From Cruorifilaria tuberocauda (taxonomy: Eukaryota; Nematoda; Chromadorea; Rhabditida; Onchocercidae): a stretch of DNA of 41,977 nt. Under the pieces are notes generated by a model, which did no database searches, was not told where the DNA came from, and saw only the letters and a program-made list of their open reading frames with translations. Below, in pieces: positions 32,477 through 41,977 of the stretch (positions are counted from its first letter, which is position 1; every line of letters starts with the position of its first letter). The stretch spans positions 1-41,977 of the forward strand of contig JABVXU010000465.1 of NCBI GenBank assembly GCA_013365365.1. The letters run 5' to 3'. The translations under genes and the position numbers were made by a program.

Positions 32477-33873
32477 CTGTTTCAACATCATTCAATTTTT
32501 TTTGCATATCAGTTTTGTTTATTTCAATGAAAATTTCAACTTTATTATTTTTCAATTTATAAAGAAATTTTATTTAATATTCAAATTTAATCGCTAGTTG
32601 AATTTCCATATTTACAAGAAAATTTGGCAAAAAAATTTAGCTTATTTTCTCAATTCATGATTTTGGCGAAAGCCAAATGATATAATAATTTGTTAAGAAA
32701 ATTAAATATTTTTGAAAATTACCGTAAAATTGTCAACAGATCAAGCACAGTACTTTTTTATTTGAATATTTAAATGGATGATTTTTTCTCTCGTATTTCT
32801 TCTGTATCCAGTATCCTTTTCGAGATCAAATTAAGCAGAAATATCAATTGTTTAAGGCATTATAATCGGTATTAATTATTGATTAAATAAATAGGGAAAT
32901 TGATTGATTTTTGATGTGAATGATATCATTTGCATGATTTCTTATCGAAAGTTCAAAAGTAGATAAATATCACTAGTTAACAAGGCATAACATTGGATTT
33001 ATCATAAAATGATAAGTGTACATGTTTCTGGCCTAAAAAAGGAAAAATTTTGAAAATAGGAAATTAGGCACAAATTTAATTTAATTATGTCCTGGGAGTA
33101 ATCATTTACACGAAAGAATTCAACTTATCAAATGATTTTCAGAATTGTTTTTAGTGCTTCTCTATTGGTTCTCCCATTTTCCTAACTCGTAGTCAATTTG
33201 TTTATTTCATGAAATTGAATCTAATAATCATTTATAACTATAATACTTTTTTTGTATAGAATTGTTTGGATGAATAAAAATTTCTGGAAAAAAAGAAAAA
33301 TTTTAGCAAAATATCCGTCCATCAAATAATTAAAGTTTGAAAAAAATATACTATACGAAATTTGATATTTTTTGCTTTATAGATAATGAATTTTTCATAA
33401 TCATGTAACTCTCGGAAAGCAGGTGTTCATTAAATTTATCACTTAAAGCATTTTATTTTTCATTCGAATTTTCTCAAATGTCAAATTTGTATCAACACGT
33501 ATTGACTTGCACATAATCACATAACTGATAAATAATTTCAATCTCATTTAATTTTATATATTCGAAATTTTGACTTCTGCTTTACGAATTTCATTATAAA
33601 ATATGAATTATGTCTAAATATGTATCAAATTACGCTTTTTAATTTACAATTTTATTTATCTCACTGAATTGAATTCTCTCCCATTTAAATCTTTTAAAAA
33701 TGATTTTAAATTTTCAATTCAGTTGATTTTTTAATATAGAAAGAAATATAGTAGAATGATATGATTTTTCTCATCTCTTAAGCACTTCGCTTTCTTAACG
33801 AAATATGCTAATGAAATTAAAACAGTTTTGAATTCGTTCACGTAAAATGATTAAGCTGGATTAATTACCACTA
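32477..33873. other. Divergent promoter region between BAR and receptor genes
   Basis: About 1.4 kb separating two genes transcribed away from each other. It is very AT-rich with no exon signals. It should contain both promoters, but no TATA box or other element is convincing. TTGAAACAG on the minus strand (AG at 32477-32478, about 40 bases before the BAR ATG) and CCACTAG on the plus strand (ending at 33874, 15 bases before the receptor ATG) are possible trans-splice acceptors. Confidence 0.4.
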
Positions 33874-33889
33874 GTTTCCGTTGTGCAAC

Positions 33890-36800
33890 ATGTCACTTCT
33901 ATTTTCCAGGAATGAATCGTTCGTGGAATCTTCACGCGCTACGGTGCTAAATAATACTGAACAAATGATGCAAGCCAGTCGAAGTGATGAAATTTACGCT
34001 GCTTTGATCTGTTTTACGGTTCCTATTGCAAACTTATTCAAAATGAACAAAATGATAATAAAATTTTAAAAAGAACAAATCTAATACAATACCATGAGCC
34101 TGATTCTTAATAATAAACTCACGTGTTGATCCACGTGTACTTCCTTTATTTTGAAACCTATGAAGTGAAGTTTCAAGTGATAAAAGTTGTTCAATTTTGC
34201 AGCTTTCCGTATTGGGTATCATATCAAACGGAACAGCAGTCGTAGTAATTGCATCTGCAAAGCATTTGAAAAATTCATTTGGTTATTCCTGCATGTCACA
34301 TGCGATCGGTGACCTTGGAGTACTAGTAATTGTCATCATATGGTTACCAATTCAGTTTATTTTGTAAGTTTCTTTCTTTTTATTTTCAACGAAATAGGAA
34401 AAGGCTGTCTAAGCGCATATTTTCCTCATCATTTAGCGCCACTTTATATTTCAATAAGCCAAATTTGCGCAAAGAAATTTTTTCATGTAAAGAAGGATAT
34501 GGTTACTTTATTTAAAAACTATTCACTAATTCTCACAGTTCTTTTTTATAATTTAAATTGCCATCGTTAGATAAAATGAGAGCAGCATGAAAGGCATATT
34601 TAAATTATTTCATGATGAATAGTTCAAAGTGATAGATTCAAAAATTCTCAGTATTTCAAATTCTTTCAACTGAATTTCAACTGAAATGCTAATTAGCACT
34701 TCAGATAAGCAAGCATGTGGTACCTTTGAAACCAGCATTGTGTTACATTTATTTAAAACAATCAGATGTTATCGAATGTATAATATTGAAGAATAAACAG
34801 TGTAAATGTTACATATGAAAAGCTTTCAATAACTATTTTGTAATTACAGTTAAAGTTCAAGTTTCACGAACATTTCTCAGCACTAGAGATAGTCTGTAGT
34901 CTGTGTGATTACCAATATATTTTCAAATGTTGTCGATAAATAAAGTAATAAAGGAAAGTAAACTCAAAAGAAAGAATTAAAGAAATTTGGAAAAAGATTT
35001 TATTGGACTTATAAAAACGAGGAAATATACTTTATATTCGAGTGTTTCTTAAGAAGTTTTTCCAATTTTTCTAAATTTCATTTTTTAAGGAAGAATTGAA
35101 TTTATTGCTATCCGAATGAAACAAAAAAAAGAAATTCCAAAACAACGGCTAAAATATAAATTGAAAATGAAAAATTTCGTCTTCGAGAATCGATTTAAGT
35201 AAAAATTATTCTTCACTATCGTTTCGAAATTTCCCATTTTTTAATAAATTTGGAAGATTTTCTTTCTTCCTATTGAAAATTCAGTTGATAAAAAACGAAT
35301 TTGTATTGGTTTTGTGTGAAGACAAATCGGGTATTTAACTAATTAAAAGCTGAAATTTATGAGATCAGTTGATTTTAGCTTCCTAATTAAGCGATTAGCA
35401 TTAATGCATTTTTTGAATAAAGCCAAAATTTTTTTTTGATTGATTCATCTGCATTAGCATATTCAGATTAATCTAATTCAAAAACAAACTACAGTATTTA
35501 TTTGCCTTGCAAATTTGAAATTCATTATTCAATTTTTCTATTTTAAGTAATTCCTATTTTTTTCTTTCAACGAGATCTCAAATGAACGTTGAATAATGAC
35601 AGTGCAATTTTATTTTTGAATTTTTGCGTCTTTGAGCTAACTTGCAAAATCAGTAGTGCTCAGTTGATAGTTAATCAGTTGTGTAGGCTTTAAATTAACT
35701 GTCTGAAAACATAACAGTTGAAAGTTAATAGTTTCTAAGTAATGATAAACAATTTCAGTTTTTTTTTCTTTGATTAAATTGATCAGAAACAAGTAATTAA
35801 ATATTAAGGGCGAATTTAGGGCTGTCGAAGAAAAAAACGATTTCTAGCCATTAAATATTTACCTTCTTATTTATTTTTTTGTTTATTGCTGCTTATAGTA
35901 AATAATTAATGGTAATTAGAATGAAAATTTCTGAACAATGGCATTGAGCTTTTTATCTTTTAAATTTCTAAAGTTAACAAGCAAATTCCTCCATAACTAA
36001 CTTGCTATCATTTCTTGGGTAAAGTAAGGAAACTTATAGCATAGCCAAATTGAATGGTTTAAAAAACTGCCATTTAACATGATTAAGTGTAATTTATTTT
36101 AATTGAACATATTCGTCTCATTTGATTCAAACGTCTCAAATGATCTTAATATTTCTGCAAATTTCAATCTATCCACTTCTGTTACTTCTATGTAGACAAG
36201 AGTGACACTGATATTACTACTGATAATTTTTTTAAGCTTAGAAAACATTGCAGCAAAGTTTGATTAACACTGATTCACCGTTGAGAAGGGTAGACGGTTT
36301 CTGCAAAATTTGTTATCAACTAGAATTACTTTATGTCAGATATGCAATTGCATTTATTTGCACCACATCGAATCAACAATTAACAGTCATTGAGATATTA
36401 GTTAAGTTAATTATCAGTGCATTTCAAATAATTGAGTGAAAACGTAATCTTTATTTTGCAAGCATTCATTAAGCCATTGTAATTAGTTATCAGCAACTGA
36501 TATTTTTCAGAGATTAAAATAGATTTAAATTAAATAGCTTGTTAATTTATATGAAGGTAACATGAGACTATAATTATTGACAATAATTCCATAACATATT
36601 TTTCTTTATTAAGGTAAATGATACCATATTTTCTGAAAAACAATTAGTCAATGTGATCTTATAAAAATAATTCTTTTGATTTTTTGTTATTTGAAGTGAT
36701 AGAAATCACCGATCAATGAGCTATCAAATCTCAATATTTCAATAACAAAAACAAATTTAGAACTCCAGAAATCATGCCCGAATTTTTGCAAAATGAACGA

Positions 36801-38577
36801 TTAGCATATACAGTTGGCCAAGCAACGATTGTATTTTATTATGGCGCAATTTACACCCACGTATTAATTGGCCTAAATCGCTACATTGCGCTTGCAAAGC
36901 CATTCTCGTATGAGACGTACTTCAATGATCGAAAAACGATAAAATGGATTTCGCTAATTTGGATTATTTCGTTTATGCAAAGTTGCATTTATCAATTTGG
37001 TAAATTTCGCATTTTCTTTCAAAATCTCCCACAATTGCTATTTGGAAATATGCATTTTTAAAGGAGCGAAAATTTTCAAAACAGTTTGAAAAGTTAAAAA
37101 ATTTGCAAATGGATAACCATTGAAACGATTTAGAAGACTGATGGAAATTTAGAAGATTTAATATAATATTTCAGATGGTTGCCACTATTATTTTGATCGT
37201 AGTGCAATGTTATTCCTTTACTCTGATGCACTTTGCGCTCATATCATTTCTCTTTACTGTGAATTTTACGTGAATTTGGCGTTTGTGATATTTATCGTAT
37301 TACTTGACATAATGACATTTTGTAAGCTGAAGAAAATGTCTAAGGTTGTTATCTTTTATTTTTTTAATGCAACATATAATTTAATGAGAATTTGTTGTCC
37401 ATTATTTCTGATTCATTTAAGTTGAATCATTCTTTTACTCCTGAAACTCAACACGAATTCACCTGAAATTGCTTTTAACTGTTTAAATACAAATTAGCTT
37501 CTTTGGCAAAACATCGAGAAGAAATAGGAAAAGAAAAACTATAGAGAGTTAGGATTTGAAGAGATAAAAAATATTGCGAATATTTGAAGGATGAAAGTAA
37601 CGAAGACAGATGAAGCAATACTGATAAGTTAAAAGAAACATATAACAACAAGCTTTAAAAGAACAATAAACAAATTCCTTTACAATCATTGATGTGAAAT
37701 TAGGAAACATTTGTCGGGTTGAGAAACATATCAGCTTGTAGTTTAACTTCATGTTTCAGATTTCTTTCAACAAATCGAAGAATTAGATTAGTCATCATAC
37801 TTGACAATCGCTATCACTGATAAGCAGATAGAAAACTCCTTTTTGCTATGAATTATTGATTACAGGAATTTCACATCCATTTTTTAGCCAACACAAGGCA
37901 CCGAACGAATACAAATAACTCATAGGCGACGATCACAAGAGATTCATTATTTCATTCAGGTAATATTAAAATTAGCTATAGTCCAAATGGCATTAAGCGT
38001 GATATATTTTCATACCACATATCGTTCAGGATGGGATATTTTCTCATACCACTCGCTGTCGAAAGTTTGAAATCCCGATCTATCACTCTCCACTAAAACG
38101 GATCTTTGTTTCAGTCCGTTTGTTCGGAGACAGTACTTATATTAACATTCATCTGCTTTTGGTGTATTGCTTTGTATGCGACAACGCCGTTTACAATGTT
38201 TGTGCTAAACGTTGGTGCTTGGCTAACCATGCATACCGTTGATGGGTTCGTTCTTATCATTTAAAATCTCAATTTTCACTTTCAAACAATCGATATATAT
38301 TGTTATTTGCATAGCTATAATTGAAATAAATGATTTATTTCATAATTAATCAGCTTTTTTCAGATTTATAATGGTTGTATTTAATCGTCATATTCTTAAA
38401 CGAATTAAGAGGACAGCAAAAAAAGTTTCAATACCAATAGCAACAATTGCTTTATCAGCAGCAAAGAAGGAAGGGTCACGTCATCAGGCGTTAAATGCTG
38501 AAGAGCGCTGGTTGAAGTTCTATCAAGAAAATAAAACGAAAAGGAAGAAAAGTGATCTCTCAAGGAGACATGCATAG
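33890..38577 (+). CDS. Seven-transmembrane receptor, Srx (serpentine receptor class X) type
   Basis: Probable G-protein-coupled receptor, likely chemosensory by family. Seven exons: 33890-34018, 34203-34363, 36761-36999, 37175-37344, 37888-37959, 38115-38245 and 38364-38577; 371 aa, all GT-AG with matching phases. The extracellular N-terminus has possible N-glycosylation sites (NES, NNT). TM1 lies in LSVLGIISNGTAVVVIA and TM2 in SHAIGDLGVLVIVIIWLP. TM3 runs into LNRYIALAKPF, in the position of the DRY motif, as in Srx proteins. TM4 is IKWISLIWIISFMQSCIY, TM5 EFYVNLAFVIFIVLLDIMTF, TM6 ETVLILTFICFWCIALY, and TM7 ends near HTVDGFIMVVF. A basic tail of about 60 residues follows. Intron 2 is about 2.4 kb, far longer than the rest. 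Ligand unknown. Confidence 0.85.
34364..36760 (+). other. Long intron 2 of the Srx-like receptor gene
   Basis: The intron opens with GTAAGT and ends in ACAAATTTAG. It is AT-rich, with several open frames (34330-34570 both frames; 36248-36439) that break the receptor's reading phase or lack splice signals. I see no nested gene, transposon or structured RNA. Phases of the flanking exons fit exactly across it. Confidence 0.6.
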
Positions 38578-41212
38578 ATTAAATAATCATTTTCACATTT
38601 CTTCGAGTTTCAAATACTTAAAGGAAAATAAGTGCCATTCATAATGCTTCATAATTTCGACAAGACGAGAAGAATTCAAATTTGCGCTTACCTTCCAATA
38701 CCTCTTTTTCTCAAATTCCTTTCTCTCCATTATTAAATGTTTAATGAACAATAATATAGTAATTGTTTTATTCTCTGAATCGATCCTATCAGTTTGTTAG
38801 TATAAATATCATAGAATCGTTGTATTTTTTGATTATAATTCAAGTTGATATTTGATAAAATAACTAATAAATTTAATTATATTACTTTTCGCTATCACAC
38901 TATAATAATAATCAAAAGATAATAGGATTAAGTAAATTCTGAAAAATTTTGTGAGTTGAAAATTTCGAATTGCTATCAGTGAGCATCATGAATTTCATTA
39001 ATTATCAACAATTTCCAAAAAAATCCTTTTTCAATCTTTTAATCGAACCTTTTAACATTCCCACTCATTTCTGTCAATGCTCGATGAGAAAGGTACCAAT
39101 AACTGAAAATTAATTGAATTTTGATAAAAAATGTCAGAAAAAATCTAAAATTCATTGTTGAGAGGAACAAAAGAAAAGAATTTTTCTAATCTTTTGATTC
39201 TTTTCAAATTCATTTTGATAATTTCGTTTTCCTATAATAAAACATTGCGAGGGCAAATGATCAGATGAAAAAGGGATTCTCTCTTTTCTGATCAAAAAGA
39301 GAAAAGAGGAATTAATGATTTCTTTTTTCTATCATTTCAAAAATATTCGTGATTGAAGAAAGAAGATTCCCCAGAAGTTTCTCTCTCTTATTGATTGGTA
39401 ATCTCAATCTTAACGAGGACGGGAGAGAAAAACAAAAAAGTTCAATTTTTCTTGATGAATCAAAACTTCCCAGCTATTGCAGCTTTCAAGATCTGAAAAA
39501 TAAATTTAACGTTTTTTTAGATTTGCATCGAGAAAGTTAAATTCATATTCTTTCACATTTTATTTAACTTGAAAAAACTTTTATTTATGCCACTTCGTCA
39601 GCATAATATTGATGTTAATATCCATTTTTTGCCTCAATTTCTGCTAGTTTTATGATTCTTAAAATTCAAATGCTAAAAATATGCTGACTTCTCTGCCTTT
39701 CTATAGATGAATTTCGAAAAAAAGGTTTTTTGTGGTATTACTGTTTTGTAACATAGCTAGTTAATGATTAACTTCCCATTTTGCTATTTCATTCAGTAAC
39801 AATTACTTTTTTTGTCAAAGTTTATATTGAATTTTCTGCATTTTAAGTGACAGCAAAGCGTAGTTTAGAATTTAACGATTTGAAATTCCATTTTTGCATT
39901 AAATTGCTTTTGATCCATAAATTCCTTTTATTCATTTTTTTTTTTTGAATGCAAGGAAAATTTTTAGTCGTTAATTTATTCATTTGTTACTGTAATTTTT
40001 AGACGAATTAATTGATAATCTTAAGATATTTCTTCTTTCAACAGTCAAAAGCGAAATGTAACTTTTTCTGCTAGTCTTACTAGTAAGAGACTACCTTTTA
40101 GCACTGAAAAATCAACAAAAATGATAATTTAGAATGAAAAATGATTCGAAGTAAAAGGGTCTATGTTAATAATTTTTTATCACTAAACCGTCTTCTTTAT
40201 CACCTATTTTTAGTTCTGTAAGTAAAGGCTTCAAGATGAAAATTTCTCACTTTTCCATCAAGTTGCACGATGCAATTATCAAGAAACGTCTTTTACTGTC
40301 AGTACAAAATTTATGATATCTATTTGATTAGTAAAAAACTGAATTATGACTTCAATTATATATAACTGAACTATTCAACAAGAAAGATGGTCCTTTAATC
40401 CTTCGATTCTAGTGTTTATTTAGTTTTCTCTCTTTTGATAGCATCGAATTTCCCTTCCTCAAAAAATCGGTTACGTATTTACACAATGCATTATTTGCAC
40501 TAAAATTAGAGGTTTACAAGAATTAAATACTATTTTTTCATAACCAACTGATAAAGTGAATTTTTTTTAAAACTTTTTTGAAGTTTTTGAGATTTCTAAT
40601 GAAATTTAGAATTTCTCAAAACTTTTTTTGCTAAGGAAAAATTTTAGAAATTGTTTAGAATTATATTTCTTCCAATCGTTATAGCATTTATTCATCCTAT
40701 AGTTGTGTGTGTCCAACAAATCTTTTAATAAAATTTACAAATTTGCTTTTTTTCATTTATTCATATTTGACCTACCATATAAGTGAGTCTATTGCTAAAG
40801 AAAATAAGTAACAAAAGTGAGTAAATGAGAAATAGCAGTTAATCGATCAGTTAACTCTGGCCCTAGGCTACAATTACGAATATCGTTGGAGCAAATATTA
40901 AAGTGATGCTTTCACCATTTAAGGCTGCTATCAACGGCCCCATAGAAACACATTTGAGAGAACACTTCCATAAATTTAATTTTCGAAATTTTAATTTCTC
41001 CACTAAAGTTATTTTATAGTAAAATAATTGCTAATGATTGTGTACAGCACTGCGATTATGTTTAGGTTTTTAATATTGACGGATTTTTTATAGATATAAC
41101 AGAAGTGTCAGCAACTGAAATAAATTTCAACGTTTGAATCGAATAAGCTGTTTACAAATACTTTTTTCGTAACTTTTACATTGTACTTAAATTTGATCAA
41201 ACAAAGAGACAA
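38578..41212. other. Spacer between the receptor gene and the small membrane-protein gene
   Basis: About 2.6 kb of AT-rich sequence with no set of phase-matched exons. An AATAAA near 38866 may serve the receptor gene, though it is about 290 bases from the stop. An inverted repeat (CTCTTTTCT at 39281-39289 and its complement at 39300-39308) lies in a purine/pyrimidine-biased patch. The 63-codon frame at 39349-39540 lacks an ATG start and splice signals. Confidence 0.4.
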
Positions 41213-41670
41213 CTACATTATGAAGTGATTCGTTTGCATCTTACTTTTATCTAACTTTAAATCGTTTTCAGTGAATAGCGCAACTATCTTAATCCGTGCA
41301 AGACTATCCGCTTGTGTTCTTCCAAATGGATTTATTTCAGCTTTCTTTCTTCCTTTCTTCTGTAAACATGCAAACGACTGTAATACTAACACACAAAGGT
41401 TGATTAGTACTTCTGATAGCAGAACAACCTGAAATCTCTTTCGCCCGAAGACTGGATTGCAGAAAAAAGAATAGAGTATGCCATTTGTTTAAGATTTCAT
41501 TCGAATTACTTAGAAACTTAAGTACTTGGGATGAAATTTTAGTATGGGAAATCTCTTCCTATTCTATCTTCTAAATAATACATTTCAACTCGACTGATTC
41601 CTCTTGAAAGGAATACTTGCAGCATAATTCCTAATGCTTTTCGTTGTTTATTTTTGAATAAATAAGACAT
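41213..41670 (-). CDS. Small single-span membrane protein, unrecognised
   Basis: Two exons on the minus strand, 41670-41617 and 41428-41213, joined by a 188-base GT-AG intron with a strong acceptor (AGATTTCAG) and exact phase, encode 89 aa. An in-frame TGA lies about 18 bases before the ATG, which supports the start. The protein begins MSYLFKNKQRKALG. One hydrophobic stretch at about residues 12-38 (VVLLSEVLINLCVLVLQSF) is followed by a strongly basic KKGRKK and then EINPFGRTQADSLARIKI, which is polar and looks constrained. The basic flank suggests that the C-terminal part faces the cytosol. Neither exon is long enough to appear as a conventional 60-codon ORF. I do not recognise the family. 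It could also be the end of a larger gene or a chance join. Confidence 0.5.
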
Positions 41671-41977
41671 GATAGTTTCGAGGGTTCAACAATCCTTCGA
41701 AATATACTTTATCTTCCTCTATCGCAACAATTCCCCTGCCACTGATATTTCTTATGCAAAGTGGAAAACATGCAGCAATATCCATACACGCATACTTTAA
41801 CAGATTTGTTAATAGTTATAGAATTGAACTGAGTTCATCTTCCATTTTGTCGAAAATGAAAGGATAAATTCAATCATCCATGATTTCACTGTTTCCAGAT
41901 TTGTGATTCGCTTACATCGGTGCAAAAGATCTTATTGATATTATAGCAACAGGGCTATTGTAATAATGTTGTAATTA
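41671..41977. other. Upstream flank of the minus-strand small gene
   Basis: About 300 bases to the window edge. GTGGCAG on the minus strand about 75 bases before the ATG could be an acceptor. No further exon is supported, though one could lie beyond the window. Confidence 0.35.

Noticed and set aside
36248..36439. 63-codon ORF inside receptor intron 2
   Set aside because: The flanking receptor exons join in perfect phase without it, and it has no splice signals or familiar motif.
39349..39540. 63-codon frame beginning VIEERRFPRSFSLL
   Set aside because: Starts with GTG rather than ATG, has no acceptor upstream, and contains low-complexity Lys/Glu/Ser runs typical of the local purine-rich patch.

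Overview
The window is AT-rich nuclear DNA from a nematode, most likely a filarial or other spirurid worm. The signs are many small exons joined by introns with T-rich (T/C)AG acceptors, probable spliced-leader acceptor sites 5-16 bases before most start codons, a nematode-type Srx chemoreceptor and AT-rich spacers. Species cannot be fixed from sequence alone. All gene models were spliced by hand, checking reading phase at every junction; no transcript data were available.

Bases 1-138 hold the last exon of an unrecognised plus-strand gene. Three plus-strand genes then follow head to tail: mitochondrial phenylalanyl-tRNA synthetase (607-3095, 8 exons, 438 aa), an organelle-type valyl-tRNA synthetase (3945-9925, 22 exons, 998 aa) and ALG12, the ER alpha-1,6-mannosyltransferase of N-glycan precursor synthesis (10540-14560, 12 exons, about 486 aa). 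Their arrangement and likely trans-splice sites suggest an operon or a conserved neighbourhood. The valyl-tRNA synthetase/ALG12 pairing also appears to exist in C. elegans (recalled, not checked).

A gene-poor spacer of about 6.5 kb follows (14.7-21.2 kb). Next is a 19-exon M13 (neprilysin-family) type II membrane metallopeptidase (21176-27983, about 869 aa) with complete zinc-binding and C-terminal motifs. On the minus strand, 29770-32435 encodes a 277-aa BAR-domain-only protein most like endophilin B. Facing away from it, 33890-38577 encodes a 371-aa seven-transmembrane Srx-like receptor containing one 2.4 kb intron. Near the right edge, on the minus strand at 41213-41670, is a two-exon gene for an 89-aa single-span membrane protein that I do not recognise.

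The most unusual feature is the splicing. Two introns are best explained as GC-AG (FARS2 intron 1, peptidase intron 9). One peptidase intron fits only as AT-AG, and one ALG12 intron has no usable AG acceptor in phase. Two genes carry alternative acceptors that would add 10 or 11 codons in frame; in the BAR gene the extra acceptor came from a 30-base tandem duplication. I see no transposon, CRISPR array, tRNA, rRNA or viral sequence.
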